Shown piece by piece: positions 24,297 through 33,007 of a DNA stretch of 64,000 nucleotides. This DNA comes from Streptomyces pactum (GTDB taxonomy: Bacteria > Actinomycetota > Actinomycetes > Streptomycetales > Streptomycetaceae). The stretch is taken from the NCBI RefSeq assembly GCF_002005225.1, contig NZ_CP019724.1, positions 6,093,501-6,157,500 of the forward strand, read 5' to 3'. The position numbers and the translations under genes were made by a program. Numbering within the stretch: position 1 is the stretch's first letter; each line of letters begins with the position of its first letter. The notes under the pieces were generated by a model. It was not told the origin of the DNA. It saw nothing but the letters and a program-made list of their open reading frames with translations, and made no database searches.

Positions 24297-26051
24297 GTGC
24301 CTCAACTACGACTCGCCCTGAACCAGATCGACTCGTGCGTCGGCGACATCGCCTCGAACGCGGAGTCCGTCGTCCGCTGGACCCGGTACTCGGCCGAGCG
24401 GGGAGCGCACCTGGTGGCGTTCCCCGAGATGGTGCTGACCGGGTACCCCGTCGAGGACCTGGCCCTGAGGCCGTCCTTCGTGGAGGCGTCCCGCGCGGCC
24501 CTGCGCTCGCTCGCGGCGCGCCTGGCGGAGGAGGGCTTCGGCACGCTGCCGGTGGTCGTCGGCTACCTCGACCGCTCCGCGACCGCCCAGCCCAGGTACG
24601 GCCAGCCGGCCGGTGCCCCGCAGAACGCGGCGGCCGTGCTGTACGGCGGCGAGGTGGCGCTGAGCTTCGCCAAGCACCACCTGCCCAACTACGGCGTCTT
24701 CGACGAGTTCCGCTACTTCGTACCCGGCGACACCCTGCCGGTGGTGCGGGTGCGCGGCGTGGACGTGGCGCTGGCCATCTGCGAGGACCTGTGGCAGGAC
24801 GGCGGCCGGGTGCCGGCCGCGCGCGCGGCACGGGCCGGGCTGCTGCTCTCCGTCAACGCCTCGCCGTACGAGCGCGACAAGGACGACACCCGGCTGGAGC
24901 TGGTGCGGGGACGCGCCCGGGAGGCCGGCTGCACGACCGCCTACCTCGCGATGACCGGAGGGCAGGACGAGCTGGTCTTCGACGGCGACTCGATCGTGGT
25001 CGACCGGGACGGGGCGGTCGTGGCGCGGGCGCCGCAGTTCTCCGAGGGCTGCGTGGTCGTCGACCTGGACCTGCCGGCCGCCGACCCGGACGCACCGGCG
25101 GGCGTGGTGGACGACGGGCTGCGCATCGACCGGGTCGTGCTGTCCGGGGAGCCGGTGCCGGCGTACCCGCCGGAGCTGTCCGGCGGGTACGCGGAGCGGC
25201 TGGAGGACGACGAGGAGGTCTATTCGGCACTGGTCGTCGGGCTGCGGGCGTACGTCGCGAAGAACGGCTTCCGCTCGGTGCTGATCGGACTGTCCGGCGG
25301 CATCGACTCCGCGCTGGTCGCGGCGATCGCCTGCGACGCGCTCGGCGCGGAGAACGTGTACGGCGTCTCGATGCCGTCGAAGTACTCCTCCGAGCACTCC
25401 AGGGACGACGCGGCGGAGCTGGCGCGGCGTACCGGGCTGAACTACCGCACCGTGGCGATCGAGCCGATGTTCGACGCGTACACGGGGTCGCTGGACCTGA
25501 CCGGGCTGGCGGAGGAGAACCTCCAGTCCCGGCTGCGCGGGACGCTGCTGATGGCGATCTCCAACCAGGAGGGCCACCTCGTGCTCGCGCCCGGCAACAA
25601 GTCGGAGCTGGCGGTGGGCTACTCGACGCTGTACGGCGACTCGGTGGGCGCGTACGGGCCCGTCAAGGACGTGTACAAGACGTCCGTCTTCCGCCTCGCC
25701 GAGTGGCGCAACCGCGCGGCCGCGGCCCGTGGCCAGACCCCGCCGATCCCCGAGAACTCGATCACCAAGCCGCCGAGCGCCGAGCTGCGCCCGGGCCAGG
25801 TCGACACGGACTCGCTGCCGGACTACCCGGTGCTGGACGCGATCCTCGAGCTGTACGTCGACCGGGACCGGGGCGCGGACGAGATCGTGGCCGCCGGGTA
25901 CGACCGCGACCTGGTGACCAGGACGCTGCGCATGGTCGACACCGCGGAGTACAAGCGGCGCCAGTACCCGCCGGGCACCAAGATCTCACCGAAGGGCTTC
26001 GGCAAGGACCGCCGGCTCCCGATCACCAACCGGTGGCGGGAGACCGGCTGA
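24297..26051 (+). CDS. nadE: glutamine-dependent NAD+ synthetase
   Basis: The 584-residue protein starts at GTG 24297 (PQLRLALNQIDSCVGDIASN). The N-terminal nitrilase-type glutaminase domain has its triad: Glu44 in AFPEMVLTGYP, Lys near 126 in SFAKHHLPNYG, and Cys near 162 in AICEDLWQDGG. The C-terminal synthetase domain has the pyrophosphatase loop LSGGIDSALVAAIA at about 330 and APGNKSELAVGYSTLYGD. It converts deamido-NAD to NAD using ammonia channelled from glutamine. Actinobacterial NadE is usually longer (about 680 residues in mycobacteria), so this belongs to the shorter group. It shares a nitrogen-metabolism neighbourhood with glnA2 and glnE. Confidence 0.95.
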   Translation: MPQLRLALNQIDSCVGDIASNAESVVRWTRYSAERGAHLVAFPEMVLTGYPVEDLALRPSFVEASRAALRSLAARLAEEGFGTLPVVVGYLDRSATAQPRYGQPAGAPQNAAAVLYGGEVALSFAKHHLPNYGVFDEFRYFVPGDTLPVVRVRGVDVALAICEDLWQDGGRVPAARAARAGLLLSVNASPYERDKDDTRLELVRGRAREAGCTTAYLAMTGGQDELVFDGDSIVVDRDGAVVARAPQFSEGCVVVDLDLPAADPDAPAGVVDDGLRIDRVVLSGEPVPAYPPELSGGYAERLEDDEEVYSALVVGLRAYVAKNGFRSVLIGLSGGIDSALVAAIACDALGAENVYGVSMPSKYSSEHSRDDAAELARRTGLNYRTVAIEPMFDAYTGSLDLTGLAEENLQSRLRGTLLMAISNQEGHLVLAPGNKSELAVGYSTLYGDSVGAYGPVKDVYKTSVFRLAEWRNRAAAARGQTPPIPENSITKPPSAELRPGQVDTDSLPDYPVLDAILELYVDRDRGADEIVAAGYDRDLVTRTLRMVDTAEYKRRQYPPGTKISPKGFGKDRRLPITNRWRETG

Positions 26052-26066
26052 CCCCGCCGGGCCGGG

Positions 26067-26516
26067 TCAGCCCTGGCCCTGCCGCTTCTGGTCCGCCAGC
26101 AGTCGGTGCAGCGGCTCGGTCGCCCGGCGGCGGTACTCCTGGACCGCCCAGCCGTTGCCGTCCGGGTCCTTGAAGTACATGAACGTGGCGCCGTCGTCCG
26201 GCGTGTACCGCACCGGCTCGGAGACCTCCAGGCCGCGCCCCACCAGCTCCGCGTGGGCCGCCTCGATGTCGGCGACGCACAACTGCAGCCCCTGGTACGA
26301 GCCGGGGGCCGGCGGGGTCTGGCCCCCCATGTCCCAGATGGCCTCGCCGAGGGCGATCGAGCAGCCGGAGCCGGGCGGCGTGAGCTGGACGATGCGCATC
26401 CCCGGCATGACCTCCTGGTCGATGTCGACGTGGAAGCCGACCTTGTCCCGGTAGAAGTCCCGGGACCGGTCGAGGTCGGTCACGGGCAGCGGGATCACTT
26501 CGAGCGTGAAGTCCAT
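26067..26516 (-). CDS. VOC (glyoxalase/bleomycin resistance) superfamily protein
   Basis: The 149-residue protein carries two beta-alpha-beta-beta-beta modules: VIPLPVTDLDRSRDFYRDKV with GFHVDID at the start, and LQLCVADIEAAHAELVGRGL followed by MYFKDPDGNGWAVQEY near the end. The PDGNGWAVQE segment supplies the typical metal-ligand Glu. Family members include lyases, dioxygenases and antibiotic-binding proteins; nothing here specifies which. It stands alone, convergent with nadE. Confidence 0.88.
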   Translation of the reverse strand: MDFTLEVIPLPVTDLDRSRDFYRDKVGFHVDIDQEVMPGMRIVQLTPPGSGCSIALGEAIWDMGGQTPPAPGSYQGLQLCVADIEAAHAELVGRGLEVSEPVRYTPDDGATFMYFKDPDGNGWAVQEYRRRATEPLHRLLADQKRQGQG

Positions 26517-26578
26517 GGCATGGCTCCTTCGACGTCCTTGTCGAGCACGATGTCGCGATGTCGGTTCAGTCGGTGGTG

Positions 26579-26640
26579 GTGCCGCTCGGTCCGTAGGGGT
26601 GCTGCTCGGTCAGTAGTGGTGCCGCTTGATCAGTAGTGGT
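26579..26640. repeat. 20-bp imperfect tandem repeat
   Basis: GGTGCCGCTCGGTCCGTAGG-like units start at 26579, 26599 and 26619. The last copy overlaps the stop and final codons of the yoeB gene, so the 3' end of yoeB appears to have been the template for a short duplication. Confidence 0.6.
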
Positions 26641-26884
26641 AGCGCGCCTGCACGATGACCAGCACGTCATCGGCGGGCTTGTACACCAGACGGTGTGTGT
26701 CGTCGATGCGACGCGACCAGTAACCCGACAGGTCGCCCTTCAGCGGCTCCGGCTTGCCGATGCCCTTGAACGGGTCACGTGTGATGTCGGTGATCAGTCT
26801 GTTGATCCGCTTGGTCACCTTCCGGTCGCTCTCGGCCCAGTGGACGTAGTCCTCCCAGCCGTGCGACGTGAAAGTGATCCTCAC
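26630..26884 (-). CDS. yoeB: YoeB-type toxin (mRNA interferase)
   Basis: The 84-residue protein has exactly the family length. All residues I know to be catalytic in E. coli YoeB align by number: Glu46 (KPEPLKG), Arg65 (THRLVYK), His83 and Tyr84 at the C-terminus (ARYHY). It is a RelE-fold ribosome-dependent endonuclease that cleaves mRNA when free of its antitoxin. The GTG start at 26884 overlaps the yefM stop by 4 bp (GTGA), the classical coupled toxin-antitoxin arrangement. The toxin appears intact. Confidence 0.95.
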   Translation of the reverse strand: MRITFTSHGWEDYVHWAESDRKVTKRINRLITDITRDPFKGIGKPEPLKGDLSGYWSRRIDDTHRLVYKPADDVLVIVQARYHY

Positions 26885-27144
26885 GTGCGCTCCGCGTCCG
26901 GATCGATGAGCTCGCGCCGGCGCGCGGCGCCGGACTCGGCCTCGGCGATGGAGTCGAGCAGGCGGCGGGCGTTCTTGGGGGAGCGCAGGAGGTGGACCGT
27001 CTCCGTCCAGGCCGTGAAGTCCTCCTCGGACATGAGCACGGCGTTTCCCCTGCGGGAGGTGATGTGCACCGGGGCGTGGTCCTCGTTGACCTGCTCTATC
27101 AGCGGGAACAGGTTCTGACGGGCTTCGCTGGCGGTGATGGACAT
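26881..27144 (-). CDS. yefM: YefM-type antitoxin
   Basis: The 87-residue protein starts at ATG 27144 ([20 protein letters not shown]) behind GGGAGG. It has the Phd/YefM fold: the N-terminal DNA-binding part ends with [21 protein letters not shown], and the C-terminal disordered segment, which wraps the toxin, is charged ([20 protein letters not shown]). It neutralises YoeB and should repress its own promoter at the palindromes just upstream (27165-27185). Translation is coupled to yoeB. Confidence 0.94.
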   Translation of the reverse strand: MSITASEARQNLFPLIEQVNEDHAPVHITSRRGNAVLMSEEDFTAWTETVHLLRSPKNARRLLDSIAEAESGAARRRELIDPDAERT

Positions 27145-27164
27145 ACCAATGCCTCCCTTCGCGG

Positions 27165-27185
27165 CTTGTACAAGATATCGTACGA
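27165..27185 (-). promoter_or_regulatory. YefM operator candidates
   Basis: CTTGTACAAG (27165-27174), containing the TGTACA core reported for YefM operators, is followed closely by the palindrome TCGTACGA (27178-27185). Together they lie 21-41 bp upstream of the yefM start, where a long/short operator pair is expected. Confidence 0.75.
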
Positions 27186-27339
27186 GTGCGCAGCGGGCCA
27201 CCGGACAGCGGGCCCGAGGCCGGGACCGGGACGGCCCGAGGCCGGGACCGGCACCGGTACGTCCCAGCGCTCGCGCGCGGCTCCCCGGTTACGCTCGGGC
27301 CGTACGACCTTGATCCCACAGGTCCGACAGGAGGCCGAG

Positions 27340-30300
27340 ATGACGGCGCCGGGGCGCAGGAGCAGTACCTTCACGCGGCTGCTGCGGCACGGCTTCACGG
27401 ATCCCTCGGCCGCCGAGCGGCTGCTGGACGGCGTGGAGCTGGCACCGGTGCGCAACGACCCGGTGCTGCTGGAGGCGTTGGGCGCCACCGCCGACCCGGA
27501 CCTCGCCCTGCACGGCCTGGTCCGGCTCCTGGAGGCGCAGCCGGACCCCACCGCACGCAGGGAGCTGCTGGACACCCTGATAGCGTCCAAGCCGCTGCGC
27601 GACCGCCTCCTCGGTGTGCTCGGCGCCTCCGAGGCGCTCGCCGACCACCTCGCCCGGCACGCCGGGGACTGGCAGGCCCTGGTCACCTACGAGCCGCGGG
27701 ACCTGCACCGCGGGGTGGCGGAGTTCGAGTACGGCCTCGCCGAGGCCACCGACCCGGTCTCCCTGCGCGTCGCCTACCGGCGCTGCCTGCTGTCCATCGC
27801 CGCCCGTGACGTGTGCGGCACCATCGACGTCGCCGAGACCGCCGCCGAGCTGGCCGACCTCGCCACCGCCACCCTGCGCGCCGCCCTCGCCCTCGCCGAG
27901 GCCGCCGCGCCCGAGGACGCCGCGCGGTGCCGGCTCGCGGTGATCGCGATGGGCAAGTGCGGCGGACACGAGCTGAACTACGTCTCCGACGTGGACGTGA
28001 TCTTCGTGGGCGAACCCGCGGAAGGCACCGGGGGCACCGACGACGAGGCCAGAGCGATGCGGGCCGCGACCGCGCTCGCCTCGCACCTGATGCGGATCTG
28101 CTCCGAGACCACCGTCGAGGGCTCCATCTGGCCCGTCGACGCCAACCTCCGCCCCGAGGGCCGCAACGGCCCGCTGGTGCGCACCCTCAGCAGCCATCTC
28201 GCCTACTACCAGCGGTGGGCCAAGACCTGGGAGTTCCAGGCGCTGCTCAAGGCCCGCCCGGTGGCCGGCGACCCCGGGCTCGGCGCCGAGTACGTCGCCG
28301 CCCTCCAGCCCCTGGTGTGGCAGGCCGCCGACCGGGAGAACTTCGTCCCGGACGTGCAGAAGATGCGCCGCAGGGTGGTGGAGACCATCCCCGTCGCCGA
28401 GGTCGACCGGCAGCTCAAGCTCGGCCCGGGGGGCCTGCGGGACGTCGAGTTCGCCGTGCAGCTCCTCCAGCTCGTGCACGGCCGCTCCGACACCTCCCTG
28501 CACAGCGGTACGACGCTGGACGCGCTGGAGGCCCTAGCCGCGGGCGGGTACGTGGGCCGCGCGGACGCCGCCCAGCTCGACGAGGCGTACCGCTTCCTGC
28601 GCTCCATGGAGCACCGCATCCAGCTCCACCGGCTGCGGCGCACCCACCTCGTGCCCGAGGAGGAGGCCGACCTGCGCCGCCTCGGCCGCTCCCTCGGCCT
28701 GCGCACCGACCCGGTCGCCGGGCTGCTGCGCGCCTGGAGGCGGCACGCCTCCGTCGTACGCCGGCTGCACGAGAAGCTGTTCTACCGGCCGCTGCTCGAC
28801 GCCGTGGCCCAACTGGCGCCCGGCGAGGCCCGGCTGAGCGCCGAGGCGGCGCGGGAGCGGATGGTCGCCCTCGGGTACGCCGACCCGGCCGCCGCGCTGC
28901 GGCACCTGGAGGCGCTGGCGTCCGGCGTCACCCGCAAGGCGGCCATCCAGCGGACCCTGCTGCCGGTGCTGCTCGGCTGGTTCGCCGACTCCGCCGACCC
29001 GGACACCGGCCTGCTCAACTTCCGCAAGGTCTCCGACGCGCTCGGCCAGACGCCCTGGTACCTGCGGCTGCTGCGGGACGAGGGCGCGGCGGCCGAGAAC
29101 CTCGCCCGCGTGCTCTCCGCCGGGCGGCTCGCCCCCGACCTGCTGATGCGGGCGCCCGAGGCCGTCGCGCTGCTCGGGGACGGCAACGCCGGAGGGCTGG
29201 CGCCGCGCGGGCGGCTCCAGTTGGAGCAGGAGATACTGGCCGCGGTCCGCCGCGCCGACGGAGCGGTGCAGGCGGTGACGGCGGCACGCGGGGTCCGGCG
29301 CCGGGAGCTGTTCCGTACGGCCGCCGCGGACATCGTCGGTTCCTACGGCACCGAGGCGCAGCCCGTCGAGGCCGACCAGGGCGCCCTGGTGGACCTGGTC
29401 GGCGGTGCCGTGTCCGACCTGACGGCGGCGACCCTGGCCGGGACGCTGCGGGCCGTCGTGCGGGAAGGCTGGGGCGACACGCTGCCGACCCGGTTCGCGA
29501 TCATCGGCATGGGCCGGTTCGGCGGGCACGAGCTGGGCTACGGCTCGGACGCGGACGTGCTGTTCGTGCACGAGCCGCGGGACGGAGCCGGCGAGCGGGA
29601 GGCGGCGGACGCGGCGGGCAGGGTCGTCTCCGAGATGCGCCGCCTGCTCCAGGTCTCCAGCGCCGACCCGCCCCTCCTCATCGACGCCGACCTGCGGCCC
29701 GAGGGCAAGTCCGGCCCGCTGGTGCGGACCCTGAAGTCGTACGAGGCCTACTACCGGCGCTGGTCGCTGGTGTGGGAGCGGCACGCGCTGCTGCGGGCCG
29801 AGTTCGTCGCCGGCGACGCGGACCTCGGGCGCCGGTTCGTCGAGCTGGTCGACCCCCTGCGGTACCCGGCGGACGGGCTCGGGGAGGACGCCGTACGGGA
29901 GATCCGGCGGCTCAAGGCCCGGATGGAGTCCGAGCGGCTGCCGCGCGGCGCCGACCCCAAGCTGCACGCCAAGCTGGGGCCGGGCGGGCTGTCCGACGTG
30001 GAGTGGACCGTGCAGTTGCTCCAGTTGCGGCACGGGCACACGGAGCGGGGGCTGCGGACCACCCGGACGCGGCAGGCCCTGTCCGCCGCCTGCGCCGCCG
30101 GGCTCATCTCGGCGGAGAACGCCGGGACGCTCGACGAGGCGTGGGTCCTCGCGACGCGCGTCCGCAACGCGGTGATGCTGGTACGCGGCCGGGCCGCCGA
30201 CACCTTCCCGACCGACCCCCGCGAGCTGGCGGCGGTGGGCCGCTACCTGGGCCACGGACCCGGCCACGCGGGCGACATGCTCGACGAGTACCGCCGCACG

Positions 30301-30348
30301 GCCCGCCGGGCCCGGGCGGTGGTGGAGGACCTGTTCTACGCCTCCTGA
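27340..30348 (+). CDS. glnE: bifunctional glutamine synthetase adenylyltransferase/deadenylylase
   Basis: The 1002-residue protein starts at ATG 27340 after GGAGG. It has two nucleotidyltransferase halves, each with the family motif: [19 protein letters not shown] at about 204 (deadenylylating half) and [20 protein letters not shown] at about 724 (adenylylating half). Each is followed by a D-x-RPEG strand ([15 protein letters not shown] and [15 protein letters not shown]) and a [10 protein letters not shown] / [10 protein letters not shown] segment. It reversibly adenylylates GlnA-type synthetases to match activity to nitrogen supply. GlnII in this window is not the expected target; the type I GlnA probably lies outside. 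A double hairpin follows its stop. Confidence 0.97.
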   Translation: MTAPGRRSSTFTRLLRHGFTDPSAAERLLDGVELAPVRNDPVLLEALGATADPDLALHGLVRLLEAQPDPTARRELLDTLIASKPLRDRLLGVLGASEALADHLARHAGDWQALVTYEPRDLHRGVAEFEYGLAEATDPVSLRVAYRRCLLSIAARDVCGTIDVAETAAELADLATATLRAALALAEAAAPEDAARCRLAVIAMGKCGGHELNYVSDVDVIFVGEPAEGTGGTDDEARAMRAATALASHLMRICSETTVEGSIWPVDANLRPEGRNGPLVRTLSSHLAYYQRWAKTWEFQALLKARPVAGDPGLGAEYVAALQPLVWQAADRENFVPDVQKMRRRVVETIPVAEVDRQLKLGPGGLRDVEFAVQLLQLVHGRSDTSLHSGTTLDALEALAAGGYVGRADAAQLDEAYRFLRSMEHRIQLHRLRRTHLVPEEEADLRRLGRSLGLRTDPVAGLLRAWRRHASVVRRLHEKLFYRPLLDAVAQLAPGEARLSAEAARERMVALGYADPAAALRHLEALASGVTRKAAIQRTLLPVLLGWFADSADPDTGLLNFRKVSDALGQTPWYLRLLRDEGAAAENLARVLSAGRLAPDLLMRAPEAVALLGDGNAGGLAPRGRLQLEQEILAAVRRADGAVQAVTAARGVRRRELFRTAAADIVGSYGTEAQPVEADQGALVDLVGGAVSDLTAATLAGTLRAVVREGWGDTLPTRFAIIGMGRFGGHELGYGSDADVLFVHEPRDGAGEREAADAAGRVVSEMRRLLQVSSADPPLLIDADLRPEGKSGPLVRTLKSYEAYYRRWSLVWERHALLRAEFVAGDADLGRRFVELVDPLRYPADGLGEDAVREIRRLKARMESERLPRGADPKLHAKLGPGGLSDVEWTVQLLQLRHGHTERGLRTTRTRQALSAACAAGLISAENAGTLDEAWVLATRVRNAVMLVRGRAADTFPTDPRELAAVGRYLGHGPGHAGDMLDEYRRTARRARAVVEDLFYAS

Positions 30349-30434
30349 GGTCCGGTCCGGCACGTCCCGCCCGCCCCGCGAGGGACGGCGGGATGTGCCG
30401 GACCGGACCCACGGCGGGACGTGCCGGACCGGAC
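30349..30434. terminator. glnE terminator with two alternative right arms
   Basis: A 23-nt left arm (30349-30371, starting GGTCCGGTCCGGCAC) can pair with 30387-30409 (22 of 23) or with 30412-30434 (23 of 23). The two right arms are near-identical direct copies. This is one of the strongest hairpins in the window and also follows the convergent oxidoreductase gene. Confidence 0.8.
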
Positions 30435-30481
30435 CCGCTCCGGTGCCCGCCGCCGGGCCGTGCGGCCGGGTGGGCGAGGGC

Positions 30482-31375
30482 TCAGACGACCAGGACCCGG
30501 CGCCCGCGCGTGTGACCGGCCTGGCTGTCGATGTGCGCCGCGGCGGCCTCGGCGAGCGGGTACGACTTCTCGACCGGGATGTGGAGCCTTCCCCGTGAGA
30601 TGAGGGCGACGGCCTCGGCGAGCGCGTCCGGCACGCTCCCGGCCACGCCGGAGAACCGGACACCGTACTCCGGCGCGGCGAGGTCGGCGATGGACACCAC
30701 CTTGTCCGGGTCCCCCGTCAGCCCGACCAGTTCGCGGATCACGCCCGAGCCGGCCAGATCGAGAGCCGCGTCGACCCGGCCGAGCCGCCGCACCCGTTCG
30801 ACCCAGCCCTCGCCGTACGTCGTGGCGAGGGCGCCCAGGCTCCGCAGATAGTCCTGGTTCGCGGCCCCGGCCGTGCCGATCACCGTGATGCCGCGGTCGC
30901 GGGCGATCTGCAACACCGCCGATCCGACACCCCCGGACGCGCCGCTGACCAGCAGGGTCTGCCCGGACCGCACGCCGGTCTCGCGGATGACGCGCAGTGC
31001 GGTCTCCACCACCGAGGGGTATCCGGCGGCCTCTTCGAACGTCAGCCCCTCGGGCATCCGGGCCCAGGCGTCCAGCACGGCGAACTCGGCATAGGTGCTC
31101 GAGCCCTCGCCGAACACCCGGTCGCCGACCTCGACGCCTTCGACGCCCTCGCCGACCTCGTCCACCACACCCGCCGCGTCCAGCCCGACTCCGGCGGGCA
31201 ACTCGATCGGATGGGCCTTGAGCATCTGGCCCTCGCGGACCCTCCAGTCGACGGGGTTCACACCCGCCGCGCGCACGGCGACGCGTATCCGGCCGGGGCC
31301 CGCGTGGGGCTCCTCGGCCTCTGTGAGTCGCAGGACGTCCGGACCGCCGAACTCGGCGAAGATCACTTTCTTCAT
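30482..31375 (-). CDS. zinc-independent quinone/NADP oxidoreductase (MDR superfamily)
   Basis: From ATG 31375 (MKKVIFAEFGGPDVLRL) it encodes 297 residues. GVNPVDWRVREGQ and PAGVGLDAAGVVDEVGEGVE are hallmarks of the N-terminal GroES-like domain, and LLVSGASGGVGSAVLQIARD is the NADP-binding motif of the Rossmann domain. Zinc-ligand cysteines are absent, as in quinone oxidoreductases. It is divergent from a TetR gene with an operator in the 71-bp gap, so it is probably repressed by that regulator and induced by an electrophile or quinone. The substrate is unknown. Confidence 0.9.
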   Translation of the reverse strand: MKKVIFAEFGGPDVLRLTEAEEPHAGPGRIRVAVRAAGVNPVDWRVREGQMLKAHPIELPAGVGLDAAGVVDEVGEGVEGVEVGDRVFGEGSSTYAEFAVLDAWARMPEGLTFEEAAGYPSVVETALRVIRETGVRSGQTLLVSGASGGVGSAVLQIARDRGITVIGTAGAANQDYLRSLGALATTYGEGWVERVRRLGRVDAALDLAGSGVIRELVGLTGDPDKVVSIADLAAPEYGVRFSGVAGSVPDALAEAVALISRGRLHIPVEKSYPLAEAAAAHIDSQAGHTRGRRVLVV

Positions 31376-31390
31376 GCCGCCGACCGTAGC

Positions 31391-31418
31391 GCTAACGGTT
31401 AGCTTAAAGCAACCGTTA
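31391..31418. promoter_or_regulatory. TetR operator between divergent genes
   Basis: TAACGGTT (31393-31400) and AACCGTTA (31411-31418) form a perfect 8-bp inverted repeat with 10-bp spacer; overlapping it, GCTAACGGTTAGC (31391-31403) is itself palindromic. The sites cover the promoters of both divergent genes. TAGTGT at 31434-31439 may be the -10 of the TetR gene. Confidence 0.75.
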
Positions 31419-31446
31419 CGCCTTCGCATTTGGTAGTGTCAGAGGC

Positions 31447-32034
31447 ATGACCGTGCCGACCGGGCGCAGGGAGCGCAAGAAGGCCGCGACCCGCCAGAAG
31501 ATCGCCGACGCCGCCCTGCGGCTGTTCCTGGAACGCGGCTACGACGCGGTGGGCATCAGGGACGTGGCCGCCGAGGCCGACGTGGCCGTCACCACGCTCT
31601 TCTCCCACTTCGCCTCGAAAGAGGCCCTGGTGTTCGAGCAGGACCGGGACTTCGAGCGACGCCTCACGCAGGCGGTCACCGGCCGGGCGCCGGACGAGTC
31701 GCTCGTCCCGGCGCTGCGCCGCGAGGTCCTGGCCCTGGTGCGGCACTGCACGGCGGACGGCGCCGCCCCGATCCGGCGCATGATCGACGGATCGCCCGCC
31801 CTGCGGGAGTACGAGGAGTCGATGAGGCTGCGCCACGCGGAGTCGCTGGCGGCGGTCATCGCCGCCGATCCCGGCCTGTCACGGAGCACGACGGTGTGCC
31901 GGACGATCGCGAGGTTCGCGATCGACGCCTATGCGCTGGCCCGGGAGGCGCCCGATCCGGAGGCGGCGCTGGACGAGATCTTCCGGATGATCGAGGCGGC
32001 CTGGGAGGTCACCCGCGCTCCTCGGGCGACCTGA
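31447..32034 (+). CDS. TetR/AcrR family regulator of the adjacent oxidoreductase
   Basis: The 195-residue protein has a TetR helix-turn-helix at about residues 15-62 (ATRQKIADAALRLFLERGYD, then DVAVTTLFSHFASKEALV). The C-terminal part is an all-helical ligand domain. It is divergent from the oxidoreductase gene, and a perfect inverted repeat lies between them, the standard local-repressor arrangement. Its 3' end overlaps the convergent PAP2 gene by 26 bp. Confidence 0.92.
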   Translation: MTVPTGRRERKKAATRQKIADAALRLFLERGYDAVGIRDVAAEADVAVTTLFSHFASKEALVFEQDRDFERRLTQAVTGRAPDESLVPALRREVLALVRHCTADGAAPIRRMIDGSPALREYEESMRLRHAESLAAVIAADPGLSRSTTVCRTIARFAIDAYALAREAPDPEAALDEIFRMIEAAWEVTRAPRAT

Positions 32035-32920
32035 ACGACCGTCCCCGCACGCCGGACGGGGTCGGTGCCACGCCCGCGTGGGCGACCGGTTCCCACCGCG
32101 TCGCCACCGTCCGCGGCAACGCGTGCGGCAGCCGCCCGTACCAGGCGGCCGCCACCATGTACCCGAACCCGAGACACAGCACCCCGCCCACCGCGTCCAG
32201 CCAGAAGTGGTTGGCGGTGGCGACGATCACGACCAGCGTGAGCGCCGGATACGCCAGCCCCAGCACCCGCACCCACGGCACCGAGGCCAGCGCGAAGATC
32301 GTCAGCCCGCACCACACCGACCACCCGATGTGCATCGACGGCATCGCCGCGTACTGGTTGGACATGTTCTTCAGGTCGCCGGACGCCATCGAACCCCACG
32401 TCTCGTGGACCATCACCGTGTCGATGAAGTGCCCGCCGTTCATCAGGCGGGGCGGGGCGAGCGGATACAGGTAGTAACCGGCCAGGGCGACGCCCGTCGT
32501 GGCGAACAGCACGAGCCGGGTCGCCGAGTACCGCCCGGGATGACTGCGGTACAGCCACACCAGCACACTCAGGGTCACCACGAAGTGCAGCGTGGCGTAG
32601 TAGTAGTTCATGCCGACGACCAGCCAAGTCACCGAGTTCACGGCGTGATTGACGGCCTGCTCGACGGCGATGCCGAGCTGCTGCTCGACGCGCCAGATCC
32701 AGTCGGCGTTGCGCAGCGCCTGCGCCCGCTGCTCCGGTACCGCGTTCCGGACGAGGGAGTACGTCCAGTAACTGACGGCGATCAGCAGGATCTCGAACCA
32801 CAGCCGGGGTCGGCGCGGGGCGCGGAGCCGGCGCAGCGCACCCCGCCCCGTCTCCTCCGTGACGGGGTGCGGAACGGCCTCTTCCAGGCGTTCCGTGGTC
32901 CTCACGGTCGCGTCACCCAT
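32009..32920 (-). CDS. PAP2-superfamily membrane phosphatase/phosphotransferase
   Basis: The 303-residue protein has about six transmembrane segments (for example LWFEILLIAVSYWTYSLVRN and YYYATLHFVVTLSVLVWLY). PAP2 motifs are YAAMPSMHIGWSVWCG (second motif, with His) and ATANHFWLDAVGG (third motif, with His and Asp). The layout resembles the inositol-phosphoryl-transferase (Aur1-like) branch in actinobacteria rather than classical undecaprenyl-pyrophosphatases. It probably acts on a lipid phosphate at the outer face of the membrane. It is not clearly in an operon; the LacI regulator malR follows on the same strand after 87 bp. Confidence 0.88.
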   Translation of the reverse strand: MGDATVRTTERLEEAVPHPVTEETGRGALRRLRAPRRPRLWFEILLIAVSYWTYSLVRNAVPEQRAQALRNADWIWRVEQQLGIAVEQAVNHAVNSVTWLVVGMNYYYATLHFVVTLSVLVWLYRSHPGRYSATRLVLFATTGVALAGYYLYPLAPPRLMNGGHFIDTVMVHETWGSMASGDLKNMSNQYAAMPSMHIGWSVWCGLTIFALASVPWVRVLGLAYPALTLVVIVATANHFWLDAVGGVLCLGFGYMVAAAWYGRLPHALPRTVATRWEPVAHAGVAPTPSGVRGRSFRSPEERG

Positions 32921-33007
32921 AGGTATGAAGTCTGCCAGAAAAGCACTCTCCCACCGATCATCCCCCCGTCGGATCCGGGCCGCATCCGCCCGCCTCGGGG
33001 GCCGGGA

